64,000 bases of DNA from Calonectria ilicicola. Taxonomy: Eukaryota; Ascomycota; Sordariomycetes; Hypocreales; Nectriaceae. Shown here one piece after another: positions 33,161 through 45,506 of this stretch. A program made the position numbers and the translations under genes. Each line of letters begins with the position of its first letter. Within the stretch, counting starts at the first letter, position 1. The stretch is taken from positions 6,200,001-6,264,000 of the forward strand of contig CP085828.1 in the NCBI GenBank assembly GCA_020809705.1, written 5' to 3'. The notes under the pieces were generated by a model. It did no database searches. It was not told where the DNA came from and worked only from the letters and a program-made list of their open reading frames with translations.

Positions 33161-35594
33161 TTCGAAATATCTGTACTCATTTAAAATTAGCTCAATTCTT
33201 GATACATATGAAACAGCATCTTTGCTCTGTACTGACTCGTTGACAAAAGGATAATTGAAAGAGATCTTGCCAGCCGTCTTTCAGAAGTGCGTTTGACTGG
33301 ATGTGGTGAAAGGGTTTCGTTCGGACGACGGAACCTTTTTATTTATTTGAATAAAACATCAAAAACTCTCATGAACTCTCGTCTAGGCTTAAGTTTCATT
33401 TCAAAGCACATGCGATGTATTTGTAAGAGACATTTAGGTAAGAGGAGCCCTACATACAGGGAGTCGGATCCTCGGGTCTGGATGAACCTAGTATTAATTT
33501 GCGCTAATGCAAGGCACTTTAAAGATCTGCTAGAATGATGTAATTATGCTGTGGGACCTCAGAATCCTAGATGGAAACTGGGCTCATCTTTATTACAAAA
33601 TGCTGCGAGACTGTACACGGCGTGTTTCATGTCTCTCTGTGCTCCATCGGAAGTGAGCAGACATTAACGACAGCATTGGTAAACCACATTCGTTGTCCAT
33701 AGAAAGATTTGAACTCGAATATAGCCTGTAGATTATGTAGGTGGAAGTCTTGATCAGTTAGTCAAATCACTCATCCTCTCGATGATCATACGTATCACAT
33801 ACTCAAAAAACGCAACATGTTGCCTCATGGGAGGTCTGTGTATCCATGCGGAACCTTCACCCATCCAGCTTCATCTATCACACATAAAGGGGCGAACTTA
33901 AAAAGACACCCGAAGCTGTATGCTGAGATAAGAATTATCAATGAAATGCATCGTGGAATTGCCTCACACTTTTACGGGTCCGTCTTGAATCTGAATCCCC
34001 ATGATGGCTTCACGTTCCCCATTTCGACGGACCCGTATCATATCGTTAGTTTGTCTGAGCATACTTACAAAGCAGAGGTAGCGAATTCCTAGGGCATTTC
34101 TAATAGTTTAGCAATTCAAATCTGAGGCCATTGCTTGACATGGCGTACAAAAGTACAAATAGCCTCCGATAATGTGTCACCTTAAGGAACTGGTCTATGC
34201 ACATGATTATCCTCTGCCCCGATTGGTCTATCTTGGGGTCCTCTCGGAGGTCGGCAATATACCCTGTTATTACGTGGGGGTCTGTAAATGGCGATTCTTA
34301 CGAGCCGGCTTCTTCGAAATCCAAGTCGTTTACCGGTTGCGTATTAGGCTGCGCCCAGTCACATCATTCATGGAACTCAATAGCACAGTACTGTTCCGAA
34401 GAGGAAAGAAGGGAGTGTATTTAAAAGATGGCTACTTGATTAGAGTCCTTCTGTGTGTATTGCTCAATTATCAGTCCGAACATCGTAAAAGGGAGGCCAA
34501 TGCATTAACATCGACCCGACAAGCCCCATTCATTCCACTCAGCAATAAATTTCTCCAGGAAGTGGACCCGAAAGTGGGCAAGCGCGCGCTTCGCCATCCC
34601 TCTATAACCAGATTGAAAAAAATTGGGAAATTCTCGCCTAGATGACGCTAAGAGCCCAGTTTTTGAAGCTTGGTCATTTCTGATCAATGAGAGAATAGAC
34701 ACATCCTCAAACAATGAAGACAATCTGAACGCAACCATTTGATCAACATGTCCTATAAGAAAGAGTGTAGATAAATATGTTTGAGATATCCTTTTAGAAT
34801 ACTCATCTGATCTAGATATTGTGAGGGAATCGTTTAAGCCATGGGGATTTGAACGGATGGGATACTGGGAAACGCAGTATGAAAGGGGAGATAATAAAAA
34901 GCTTCCGACAGGCTGCATTGTGATATTCCATCACTCTATCGCCACGCATAAAGCTTGGCGATTTGTTGAGCCTCAAGTGAATTTGTCATGTGGGAGGCCC
35001 GTTACGAATTAGGTTACACCCCTGCATCTCGTTGTCTGATTGGTTAACCGATATTTTGGGAAGTGCGGACCCGGAAATGGGCTGGCCATATCATCAATTG
35101 CACTCCCCATGACATTTTACTGGGGCCTACATATTTGCGATGGCCAAGTAATAATTCAATACTGTATGTCTGTAATCAATGTGTATCTGAAGAGAAAATG
35201 ATGACATACCATTTACATCTCTGTTTTTTTCTCCTTGTTGACAAATCTTTTGCAAGCAGCATCGCTTTACGGCGTGTTGCGAGCCTAACATCAGCGCTTT
35301 CAGCCGATAATGCACTCCTCACCCTAGATGATAAGCAGATGCCTCTACTTACGTAATCTTGCTGATAACTTCATTCAAGATCTTGCAAAAGCCGCAACTA
35401 CCGTTGCTTGTAATACTTCTCCAATCGAAGTGGACCATTTGGTATCTGAATCCGCGAACGTCGCATTATTTTGCACATTTGATCTAGATCAAGCAGCTCG
35501 CTTACATCTTGGTGCTCTTGATCATCCAGAGAGGGGAGATTAGCTCATTGGCTCGTTTGCTTTGCCTAAATTCTCAAGTCAGCGAAGAAATATC
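33161..35594. other. 2.4-kb stretch without a supported gene
   Basis: The left end is the promoter of the FAD oxidase. Open frames of up to 157 codons (34172-34645 on the plus strand) show no domain or exon-joining support. Two reverse-strand words that resemble a tRNA B-box (near 33708 and 34847) lack matching stems. Nothing else is recognised. Confidence 0.5.
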
Positions 35595-36836
35595 ATGCCG
35601 AACATGGGAAAGGTTCTTCTCACTGGTGAGTTGTCAAACCTTAGGAGCAAATCATATGCTTAATAATGGTGTACAGGTGGCAGTGGCTTCATTGCTGCTC
35701 ACGTCTTGAAAGTCTTATTGGAGAGGGGGTACTTTTAACCACTCAATCGAACATAATACGAACTGATTTAATTTTCTTTCAACAGATATGCTGTTACTAC
35801 GACAGTTAGATCATCGGAAAAGGGCGATAGACTGCTGGCGGCATACCAGAATATACCCCAACAGAAGTTGTCGTATGTTATTGTGAAAGATATTGCAACA
35901 GAAGGCGCTTTTGATCTCGTCAGTCATCCCAACATGGCCATCGTGGCATTCGAAACTAATAAAAAAGAAATACACTTAGGCTGTTCAATCCGATCCACTA
36001 TTCGACCATGTTATCCACACGGCCTCTCCCTTTCCTGACACAGTGTCGGGGAATGTGAATGACCTTCTTGATCCCGCTATCAAAGGAACCACAGGAATTC
36101 TTAAAGCGATCAAAATGCATGCGCCATCGGTGAAGCGCGTCGTCGTAACTTCATCTTTTGCGGCAATCGTTAACCCTCCTTCGCCGCCGAAAGTTTACGA
36201 CGAATCATCCTGGAACCCGGTAACCTTGGACGATGTCGTTGCCGACCCATCTCTGGCTTACCGCGGTAGCAAGGTACGAAAAATATAAACATATATGGAT
36301 TCTTAAGGAGAGAAACTGACTATATCAAGACATATGCCGAAAAAGCGGCATGGGACTTCATTGCCAAAGAAAAGCCAGGATTCGACCTCGTTACGATGAA
36401 TCCACCTCTCGTATATGGCCCTGTTATTCATCACCTACAGGGCCTGAGCGCACTAAATACTTCTAATCAGAGAATTCGGAATTTCATTCAAGGGAAGACT
36501 CTTTCTGACGAACTGCCGCCCACTGGAACATTCTTGTGGATCGACGTGCGTGATCTGGCTCTTGCACATGTCAAAGCCCTTGAAGTTCCCGAAGCTGGCG
36601 GGAATCGATTCTTCATGACAGCAGGGCATTGCTCTAACAAATGGATTGTGGATGCGATCAGAGAGAGTCATCCCGACTTGGCTTCGAAGCTACCCAAGAA
36701 CCCTATTGATGACTTTCCCAAGGAGTGTTACGGCTATGACAACACAAAAGCGAAGGATATACTCGGGATCGAATTTAAATCACTCAAGAATTGTGTTGAT
36801 GACACTGTAACCTCCTTGCTTAAATTAGATAGCTAA
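35595..36836 (+). CDS. NAD(P)-dependent extended-SDR reductase (GRE2/DFR-like)
   Basis: Exons 35595-35625, 35677-35728, 35786-35918, 35980-36273 and 36330-36836 give 338 residues. The family is the dihydroflavonol-4-reductase/methylglyoxal-reductase (Gre2) group. The nucleotide motif GGSGFIAAHV is assembled across intron 1, and VTTTVRS with its Arg favours NADPH. VIHTASPFPD, VVVTSSFAAI and the catalytic YRGSK (with the intron right after the Lys) are typical. It reduces aldehydes, ketones or diketones. The substrate is unknown; no signal peptide, so it is cytosolic. The next gene is in the same direction 550 bp on. Confidence 0.88.
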
Positions 36837-37386
36837 GACTACTTAATAACGCTTTGGACACGACTTTTACAAATGAAAATAATGTGTTCGAAAATTGCTC
36901 CTTGCCAACAATGCAACCAGTTTCAAACCATGAAAACTACTTGTAGTATAATAGTAATGCGTATACGAAATCACTGAACTCAATTGTTCAGAGTACCAGC
37001 CCTGAGAAATAGCGATGTTGGCCAATAGCTGTAAACTGACTTCACACGTGGCTTTGGTATCATCTTTCTGCAACGCCAGCAATGATCCCTAAGATAAGAT
37101 CAAATTATCATTTTTGCTATCACCAGTGATAGGCATTAGAAAGTCCGGATAAGCCCTCCGATGCAAGTCATGATGAATGCAGTAGGTAGGTGGAGAAAAA
37201 GTTGGGGCCATACCACATCTGTCTTATCTCTCGGGCTTCTCCGCCCATGGAAGTTCCCCGCACGGCGTGAACCGAGGAGTTTCGGGGCTTTGCGACAAAC
37301 TGAACATTGGGATCTTTTTAAATATCGAATACTATTGACTCTCACACTGGTGTGTTGCATTTTGAACCCTGTCAAAAAAATCCAAA
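36837..37386. other. Intergenic region
   Basis: The spacer holds the 3' end of the reductase and the promoter of the dehalogenase-like gene. No further gene is seen. Confidence 0.5.
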
Positions 37387-38239
37387 ATGAGTAAGACTCA
37401 GAACAAGCACGTCGTATTCGACGTCGTGGGTAAGAATAAGGAACCCGAACTCTTGCAAATCCGAGATTTTCAATTCTAAATTTGAGTAGGAACATTAATC
37501 TCTTATGAAGCCTTTTTTGAGGCCATTGAAGCCCGGATTGGTGACCGACTTCGAGCTCGAAACGTGGGCTCTCGAATTTTTGGATATGCGTGGATGGAGG
37601 CTGGAGAGAAAGAATATACGTACATGAGCCTTTCTGGAAAATACGTGATCTTCTTTGACATATTCCGCTCCATCTTTTACCGTACACTATGGCAAGCTGG
37701 CATTACAGATCCGCGAGAGTTCGCAACCGATGATGATCGGGAATTTCTTTTAGCGTCATATCGCACTCTTAGACCTCGACCAGGTGTGGCTGAATGCTTC
37801 GCCAAGTTGCGAGAAAATGGATTCAGTGTCTGGTGTTTGACATCTGGCGACGTTGAGCGCGTAAATGGCTACCTTGCCAAGGGTGGGGTGGAATTTCCTT
37901 CAGATAATTTCTTGTCATGCGACACGATTGGAATTGGAAAGCCAGCGCCGAAGTCTTACGAGTATATTCTCGACAAATTTCCAAAGGAAAACCTTGAAAC
38001 CTGGTTTGCAGCAGGTCACATGTGGGATGCTGCTGGAGCACGAAACTGCGGGTAAGTTGAGCCTCTTCACACTACGAATTCGATTATTCTAATCGTGGCC
38101 ATTCAATAGTTTCAAGGGTGCTTGGGTCTCAGTTTGGGAAAAGGAGGCCTGCTTGGATGTTTTTGGCGAAATGGAGGTAATGGCTGATAGTCTCCCAGCC
38201 TTGGCAGATGGAATAATCGAGTATTCAAACAAGCAGTAA
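37387..38239 (+). CDS. Haloacid dehalogenase-type hydrolase (HAD superfamily)
   Basis: Exons 37387-37429, 37490-38051 and 38110-38239 give 244 residues, the usual size of type II 2-haloacid dehalogenases. Motif I VFDVVGTL (nucleophile Asp12) is completed across intron 1. Motif II is WCLTSGD, the motif III Lys lies in GIGKPAPKSY, and motif IV is AAGHMWDAAGARNCG. In (S)-2-haloacid dehalogenases the Asp attacks the halogen-bearing carbon. Fungal relatives are mostly uncharacterised and may act on phosphoesters or small haloacids. It is cytosolic by lack of signals. The reductase next to it may belong to the same group. Confidence 0.88.
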
Positions 38240-38537
38240 CAAGTCTAAATATTCAATAATAAACGAATGATAGAAAACAGGCCCTTGATAAATTCCGCGC
38301 AAAATGGAGTAGATGTGAAAGTGACATGTCTGGTACCGGCAGCTTACATAAATGTATTTTAGCAATGAAATTGAACGGTGGATGTGCTTTTGTAGTCGTC
38401 CTCTTTTGCCCAGGGAAAGAAACTCAATACACAGCGATGAGAAGCTCATAGCAGTATTATCCAACATTATTTAGATGATTAAGACTTTGAGGCACTGAAG
38501 ATCTCGTTCAGTGATTAAGTTCTATCTACTAGTATAT

Positions 38538-40105
38538 CTATAGCTTAGAATTTTGTCGAACATGCCCTTCTAATATCTCGTTTTTGGTAGAAGCGAGTCG
38601 CTCCTCTGTAGTACGGAACACTTCAGGAATATCAGTTTCATCAAATGACTTTCCATGTCTTAGCATTTGAACCATTGCCTTGGCCGAGAGTAGAATGAGT
38701 GGCATGCCATGGCCTGAGAAGCCAGCCATGATCATCTGACCGGGCTTTCCCGGAACTTCCCCTACATGTGGCATAAAATCCGAAGTCCATCCCATGACTA
38801 GTACACAATGTTAGCTCAAGGATAATAATACCGAAAGGTGCATCAGCAACTTACTGCCTGTCCAGACATTCTCTGTCTGGGCGCCACTGTTTTCCCAACC
38901 AACAAAAGTTCTTTGCATCAGGCCATCGAAGTATGAGACAGCAGGTTCTATCAGCTTGCTATCATCTACTACGTCATACCACTGGGAGCGATCAGACCAG
39001 AATGTTGGCTTTGCACCTCCAACCACAATGCTGCCGTCTGGTCGAGGAATTAGATAATCGTAAACGCCAGCCTCATGACGGATACTATATGTGTAAGGTA
39101 GAAATGGTGGTGTAGAGTCATTGGGAACAGTAATACGACTGCATATACCCCGCACCGGGATAATGTGGTTCTTGAACTGAGGCGCGAGATTACCGGTATA
39201 TCCGTTCGTAGCCAAAAGCACCTTCTTGGCCTTGATGTCTCCTCGCTCGGTTTTCACTAACCATCTGCCATCGGCCAGTGGTTTCTCTGAGAGATATGTA
39301 GCCGGAGTGTGGGTTTGCAAATTTGCGCCCTTGTTAACAACGCCCTGTAATAGATGCAGCACCATCTTATAGGGCCAGACATGGCCTGCTGTGAAGGTGA
39401 AGCAAGACAAAGCTCCTTTAACTCCCGACAACTTTGGTGGGCTGTTAGCAATTGGTATTAAGTGGGGATAATTGATCACGTACTCTCTCAGCTTCTTTGC
39501 CATGTGCATAGTAAACGTCCTTCAAATTAGCGACGCCGGACTTTGCCAATTCTGTGAACGCTTCATGTGTATCCTGGGCCAGCTTTGGGTCCAAAGTAGC
39601 ATCACAGGCTCTGGTTAGAACAAAGTCGCAGTCAATATTCTCCTTCTCCACAAGCTCTTTCACGGCATGCACTTGTGAGGCTTCGAATCGAGCTACATCG
39701 ACAGCGGCACGCACACCGTATTTCTTGATATATTTAGGCACATTGTAGTAGACATCAGGTTTCATGTGCCCTCCTGTCCTTCTGTTAGATTCCGATCATT
39801 TCTTTTTTTCGGAGTGTATGAACGGGGAAGTGGGAAAAAAAAGAACAGAAGAGACAAAACCATCACATACCATTGCGGCCTGTCGCACCAGAACAAGCTT
39901 CTCTGGCCTCTAGAATGACAACTGATGGAGGTGATGGGTTGTCTTCAAAAATGTAGTGGGCCAGAGCGGCGCCCGCGAAACCCGCACCAATAATGAGAAC
40001 GTCACACTCGGTGGGCAGATCTGGGGTAGAACGATGGCTGTCCAATTCATGGAGCTCGGTCCTCCAGAATGGGGTGGTTGAATTGGGCACAGGCATGGGT
40101 GTCAT
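38538..40105 (-). CDS. FAD-dependent oxidoreductase, DAO family
   Basis: Exons 39871-40105, 39484-39773, 38855-39431 and 38538-38797 give 453 residues. It has the dinucleotide fold LIIGAGFAGAALAHY followed by the acidic LEA at the end of strand 2, then CSGATGRNGGH, typical of the gamma-glutamylputrescine oxidase/sarcosine oxidase branch. Later family marks are LLATNGYTGNLAP, RPDGSIVVGG, TGIMGWT across the last intron, and GFSGHGMPL near the end. Such flavoenzymes oxidise amines or N-methyl amino acids and give H2O2. The first ATG (MTPMPVPN) was taken. A DAL5-type transporter gene diverges from it, so both may serve nitrogen acquisition. Confidence 0.86.
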
Positions 40106-40974
40106 GATGGCTTGAATTTCTTTTGGATAGCGACGCGACACTGCACAGGCTGGTTCAACAATGCTAACAACTGGGTAGACTATATCCTGCGGGGGGGTTG
40201 TAGGCTAGCAAAGAGCCGATAAGCTGAATGATAGGGTTGGTCAATCGCCAGCCCACTCCAGCAGCTACGCCGCCCGCACTTCGGCGTTGCGCGTCACTTT
40301 TGGTTCCCCTATCGCCGATATCCGATGGCACCCCTCACAGCGCCTTTATCGCTGTGCACTCGTCCGATTAGAAGGATGTGCACGGATACAGATGAAACTG
40401 CCGATACCCTTAGAGACTAAGAATTCCATATTACCAGGCAATGCCCTTAGTAGTCCAAAATAGGTTGGCGCTACTTGATATGGTCGCTCTCAAAGGGAAA
40501 GGTCTTCTTCAATTGGGACACAAACCGTGTGTGTGTATGTTGGTCATGACTGCTCTCTCTCACGTTCTCGGCTTGACTATTCTCTTGATTTTAATCCAGA
40601 AACCAGTATTTCATCTAACAGTGGTCATAATTGGGGCATCTTTCAACTATATCTCCAGGAAATAGTGTATTACTGGGGTTCTGATGACAACAGCTGGTTT
40701 GGTAGGCTTGTAGTGGTGGTGGCCATCTACAGGCGCTATCGCTCAGGCGATGATGATGTTACAACGGTCGCTAACAGGTGACGCAAGGCCCCGTAATCCA
40801 GGCCAGGGCACCCATATCCCAGCACCAGAGATGCGGGGTCCCCACCGTTATCTTGCTAGGACAACACTTAAAATTGAACCACTTCCTCCCGAGGTATAAA
40901 AGAAAAAATACAGTCGTCCAAATTTCCACTCGTCGTGAAGATCAAGTGAATTAGCCCGTGGCTTGATTTTTACA
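40106..40974. promoter_or_regulatory. Divergent promoter of FAD oxidoreductase and DAL5-like permease
   Basis: The 869-bp spacer lies between divergent starts. A GATAAG word at 40219-40224 and other GATA words nearby fit the AreA/NIT2 nitrogen regulator consensus, plausible for a DAL5-type gene, but such short words occur by chance. No other gene is seen. Confidence 0.4.
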
Positions 40975-43013
40975 ATGTCGGAGACAGAGGTAAACACGAC
41001 AGGAAAGCCCAATTCGGCCAAAACCTCCATCGATGACAAAGAAAAGGGTCGGGATGAGTTGCGTCCCGTGAACAGCACCACCGTCGGTGAACTGGTTGGT
41101 GAGGGTAAAAAATTTTGCCCATGTGACTTCTACTGCGAAGCTAGATCCTGACATTTGAGCTCTAGAGTACACGGATGCGGAATACAAGAAGTTGCTGCGA
41201 AAGATTGACCGCTACCTCATCCCAATGATGTATGCCTGTTGCTCTAAAGTCTGAGTCTTTTGCCTAACAGCTGACTGACCTTCCCTAGGTTCTTTTGCTA
41301 CGGCATTCAGCAAACAGACAAAACCGCCATCAGTATCCAGGCAGTATGTGTCCATCAAACCCTCTATCCTTTGAGGCGTTATTTTGACAATCATCTAGTT
41401 GTTTGGCATGAGAGACGATCTTGGACTTCATGGCCAGCAATACCAATGGCTAACAACCATGTATGAAACAACCACAGTGGTAGAATTGAGATTCACTGCT
41501 AAAAATTGTAAACAGCTTCTATCTCACGTATCTTATCGGCGAATTTCCTTCAACATGGCTGCTGCAAAAGTACAAGGTGGGCCGAACCCTGACATTATAC
41601 ATGATTGGATGGTGTAAGTTCTATCTCTCACAATCAGGTTATTATCTGCGCTTACACAACCTTGTAGCCATTTGCCTGCTATGCATTAGCGCATGCAACA
41701 ACTGGTCGCAATTGATGGCTCTCCGAGCTTTGCAAGGGTTTTTCGAGTGCAATATCACCCCCGGCTTCTTGCTAATCACGGGAGCGTGGTATCGCACCAA
41801 GGAACATGCCAATAGATCGCTCTTTTGGCAATCTTCGCAAGGTTTCTTTTCCATCGTTTGCAACATGATACTTTACGGAATTGCACGACATGTGACAAAA
41901 GTTGGTGGCATCGATCCTTGGCGCTGCATTTCCATCTTCCTTGGTGGACTCACCCTCATGGGGGCCGTTTTCTGCTGGTTCATTCTAGGCACACCGCATG
42001 AGGTCAGGTGGCTTACCGATGCAGAAAAACGCATGGCGTAAGTGATTTCTACACTGATAACGACTATGAAGCTAATGAAAAAAGCACTGCTCGTGTCATC
42101 GAAAACCAAATCGGTGAAGACAACACTGGTAAGGCGTGGTCAAAGGCTCAGGTTTATGAGTGTTTCAAAGACCCCCAAGTCTACTTTGGCTTCTTTAACA
42201 CCCTCTTGGCTTGTATTCCCAACGGGTAAATAATCACTGATCTAATTTCGGAAGTTGCGCTAATGTCCTTGTTCACCAGTGGTATCACCACATTCAGTAC
42301 CCTCATGTACGAAACTTTCGGTTTTGATGAGTGGGAGTCCATGCTTTACGGTTCTCCTCGTGATGGTGAGTATTTAATTCTCCAGCAGAAGGGACCACGC
42401 TGATCAGACCAAGCAATGTATACCGTAGTACTGATCACGGTCGCTTTGTTCGTGAGGCGATTTCAAAACAAACGCATGTTCATCATGATCTTTGCTTGCA
42501 TTTTGCCCTGCATCGGCATGCTATTCATGTCTCTGCTGCCAAACACGTCCGCAAACAAGTGGATCAAATGGGGAATGTTCATGATGACCGTTGTCTTCTC
42601 GCTCGCATTGTTCCTCGGTTGGAGTTTGAGTAAGTGCATCTTTTCAATCGCTGTAGAAAATCCAGCTAACATATGTAGTCACATCCAACATCGCTGGAAG
42701 GACCAAGCGTACTGTGGTTTCATCGCTTACCCTGATCGCTTACTGTGTTGGCAACATGGTCGGTGCCCAAGTCTTTCGGACAAAAGATGCTCCTCGCTAC
42801 GTCGCTGGAACCGCCACATGTTGCGCATGTTTCGGAGCACAGGTTCTTGTCATCATTGCGTGGCGGATTTGGTACATGTATGAGAACAAACGCCGGGATC
42901 GCATGGCGGCAGAGTCTGGGCTCTCAAAGGAGGAGCAGGAACGCCAGGGCCAGCAGCTTGGAGAGCAGGACACGACCGACTTGAAGAACCCGCATTTTAG
43001 ATATACCATGTAA
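40975..43013 (+). CDS. MFS transporter, allantoate permease (DAL5) family
   Basis: Ten exons: 40975-41098, 41166-41229, 41289-41343, 41399-41460, 41516-41613, 41668-42037, 42085-42225, 42280-42365, 42414-42629 and 42679-43013; 516 residues with phase kept throughout. It belongs to the anion:cation symporter branch of the major facilitator superfamily. RKIDRYLIPMMFFCYGIQQTDK at the start, YLIGEFPSTWLLQKYKVG, the ALRALQGFFEC loop and GITTFSTLM after helix 6 are typical. About 12 membrane helices are expected, in the plasma membrane. Relatives import allantoate, ureidosuccinate, nicotinate and other small acids. The intron density is high for this size. Confidence 0.88.
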
Positions 43014-43591
43014 GAGGAGGAAGGAAGCAGGGAAAGAATTGTATATAGAACAACAGAATTTTTCTGGTTTATTTTTCAGCTGATTATCTCATCTTATGCC
43101 CGCCCACATACATGTGTTGTATTGCTGACAGCAGATCAATTTTCAGCCAATGCAGATCGGCCCTAGATGGGTGGCATGCATTTAATCTCTCCTAAGCCTT
43201 ATCTAGCTTCCGAGGATAGTGACTCTTTAAAATAAAGCGTTAATGCGTTTTATGAACAACGAAACACGGGATGATGTGCTTCCGTATGGTGTGGCTTGTC
43301 ACACACTACCAATGTTTCTGACCAAGACACCCCGTTGGACATCCACAGACATTTGATCGGCCCGCAAGATTATAATCGTAAGATAGCTAGGAAAAATCAT
43401 TGTGTGGTATATTAATATAAGCTTCAGGCAGTTTTTCTTTTTATTTTTCATGCTGTTCAATTTAATTATTCCGATGGAATGACCCGTGCAGCCGTCCGTG
43501 TGTCACATCTCACAAGAACGCCCCTTTCCAACTCCATTGCGAGGCCGGCGCCATCCTGTCAGAAAACAACTCTTATTCCACAGCTCTTGCC
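43014..43591. other. Intergenic region
   Basis: The spacer holds the 3' end of the permease gene and the promoter of the next plus-strand gene. Nothing else is recognised. Confidence 0.5.
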
Positions 43592-45202
43592 ATGAATCCT
43601 CTCCAGGGCTACAGCATGAATGGAGACCTTCCGGAGTCATCAGTAGGTATAGATGTCGCTACGTATCAGCCGCCATGGATCTTATCCCCAAAACTACAGG
43701 ACACCTACCCGCACAGCCAGGCCTGGTACACGCCGCCCGAGAAGAAGCCGGAAGAAGTTAGCAACCGTTTAATGTTCTCGGATGAGGCTGGAAAGTTTGC
43801 CGAGTGGTCTATCGAGGTAGAGTTCCTCGTGGCCAAGGAGCGCAACAACACTCCGCACTCGCCGGACCAGAGATGGGCCTGTCCCGCCGATGCTCGTAAC
43901 CCCTACGAGGTATGCGCCAAGAAATGTGCCGAGATTCTTTTCGATTACAGTATTGTAAATGTTCATCTCATCGGAGGCGTGGCCTACCGTGGGGACGTTG
44001 CTCCCCTGGAGGATGCCAACTTCCAGACCCTGATGAGTTCGATTCCTCGCCCAGGACTGTGCCCGAGTATGTCGCATTGGTTCTTTAGTCCTGCGCCAAA
44101 TGTGGTTCCAAACAGAGCTAGCCCGGGGGACTATGACTGGATTGGACTCAAAATGCGCTGTCCTTTTCGGCCTATCAGTACTGTTCTGCCAAATGGAGAC
44201 GATGCGCTCAGAGAACTTCACAGCTTTCATCCGGACAAAGCCAAACAGGGCTCTGAACAGAGCAATTCTAACCACGCCTATTCAGATTCGACTGGCGGCG
44301 ATGAGACTTTCACTTTACTGCAGCCGGCTCATCGTCTTGAGATGGAGACTCTCATCGGGATGCTTCGTGCGGGGATCAAAATGCACACCAACTCGACATG
44401 CCAGCTCCGCTACTACTTCACTAACCAGCCTGATGGGGTGGACCTCACTCAAGCTAAGCGCATGATCGCCATGGCCTGGATGCTGGAGCGAGATCTTTTC
44501 TTGCCACTTCGCCCTGATGTGAAGAATCCTGAGAGCAATCACTATTTCCCCATCAGCACCGCTTCTTACATCGCCAAGCAGAAGACCAGGTTCCCCAACG
44601 GCTACATGACCGAATTGCCGGCAAGATGCGACGAACTACTCGCAGAGACTAGACCAAACGACATTGTGGAACAGGCTTCTCTTGACACCAGTATCCCCAA
44701 ACTCAACGACTCTTGCCTCCAGGAGCGCATCAACATGATCTGGTGCGCCGCTAGCCTCTCCGAGCTCGCCGAGTCCATCAAGAGCCCGGACGGCGAGACG
44801 ACCGTGGCCATCCACGTACCTAGGGACCCCGAGCTGCACCCGGTCATCGAGATGCGCTACACCGTGTGGCACCCGCAGGCCGAGTCAATGCAGCACTGGC
44901 TGCAACTCTTCGGGCGCCTCTTCTACTTTGCCTGCGGGGCGCCCATGTACTCGTTCAAGGACGTTATCGCCGAGATAGACGTCAACATTCTGACTGGCCA
45001 GAAGCTCGAGAAGCAGGATCGCTGGAAGCCCCTCCTCAACCACGGGTTTGGAAACGAAGCCTGCTACTACTGGGAGCAGCTCAAGAAACACGAGCGCGAG
45101 CGGGGGAGCACCTCGCTAGCTGGTCTCGACACCCGGGGCATATTGAAGCCAGTGCCTGGTATTCAGTTCATAGCTCTAGATCCCGCTAGCCCGTCACTAT
45201 AG
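43592..45202 (+). CDS. Amidoligase-like fungal protein (tentative)
   Basis: Single-exon gene of 536 residues, GC-rich in its 3' half. The layout resembles fungal proteins with the putative amidoligase domain (glutamine synthetase/GCS-like fold): an early acidic strand (EWSIEVEFLV), a basic and Cys-rich stretch, then a strand followed by a long helix (DGVDLTQAKRMIAMAWMLERDLFLPL), and a late strand VIEMRYTVWHPQ where the domain has a conserved Arg strand. The usual GxHVHV-type strand before the helix is replaced by STCQLRYYF, so the active site may be changed. Family members are thought to make peptide-type bonds. No signal peptide or membrane segment. Function unknown. Confidence 0.5.
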   Translation: MNPLQGYSMNGDLPESSVGIDVATYQPPWILSPKLQDTYPHSQAWYTPPEKKPEEVSNRLMFSDEAGKFAEWSIEVEFLVAKERNNTPHSPDQRWACPADARNPYEVCAKKCAEILFDYSIVNVHLIGGVAYRGDVAPLEDANFQTLMSSIPRPGLCPSMSHWFFSPAPNVVPNRASPGDYDWIGLKMRCPFRPISTVLPNGDDALRELHSFHPDKAKQGSEQSNSNHAYSDSTGGDETFTLLQPAHRLEMETLIGMLRAGIKMHTNSTCQLRYYFTNQPDGVDLTQAKRMIAMAWMLERDLFLPLRPDVKNPESNHYFPISTASYIAKQKTRFPNGYMTELPARCDELLAETRPNDIVEQASLDTSIPKLNDSCLQERINMIWCAASLSELAESIKSPDGETTVAIHVPRDPELHPVIEMRYTVWHPQAESMQHWLQLFGRLFYFACGAPMYSFKDVIAEIDVNILTGQKLEKQDRWKPLLNHGFGNEACYYWEQLKKHERERGSTSLAGLDTRGILKPVPGIQFIALDPASPSL

Positions 45203-45506
45203 AGCACCCAGGCTGAGAATTTTCTGGTTTGATTGGGTCAGTTAGCCTATTAGCGCCTGTGCCTACAAAAGTCACCGTTGATGTTTAGGAGTTAAAATAC
45301 CAAAAAGTTCACATGTTTTCTATGCTACCATCCCCACGCAACTGTGAAAAATGCGCGATGTCCTCAATTCAATTATTCAACCGAGTAATTGTGGCCAGTC
45401 AATGCGGCCTCCGTTCTGATTAACGCCTAGGGTATCACTTATACCAAATGCACTAGTTCCTTTTTTGCCCATCTACAAATAATGACAACATCCCAACGCC
45501 GTTCTG
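45203..45506. other. Convergent intergenic region
   Basis: Both flanking genes end here. No gene or distinctive structure is visible. Confidence 0.5.

Noticed and set aside
33690..33770. Possible minus-strand tRNA suggested by a GTTCAAATC word
   Set aside because: The T-stem and acceptor stem do not pair, and no anticodon arm is found upstream. A similar word near 34847 fails in the same way.
34172..34645. 157-codon plus-strand frame in the 33.2-35.6 kb gap
   Set aside because: No family resemblance, no splice partners and no promoter signal; probably a chance frame.
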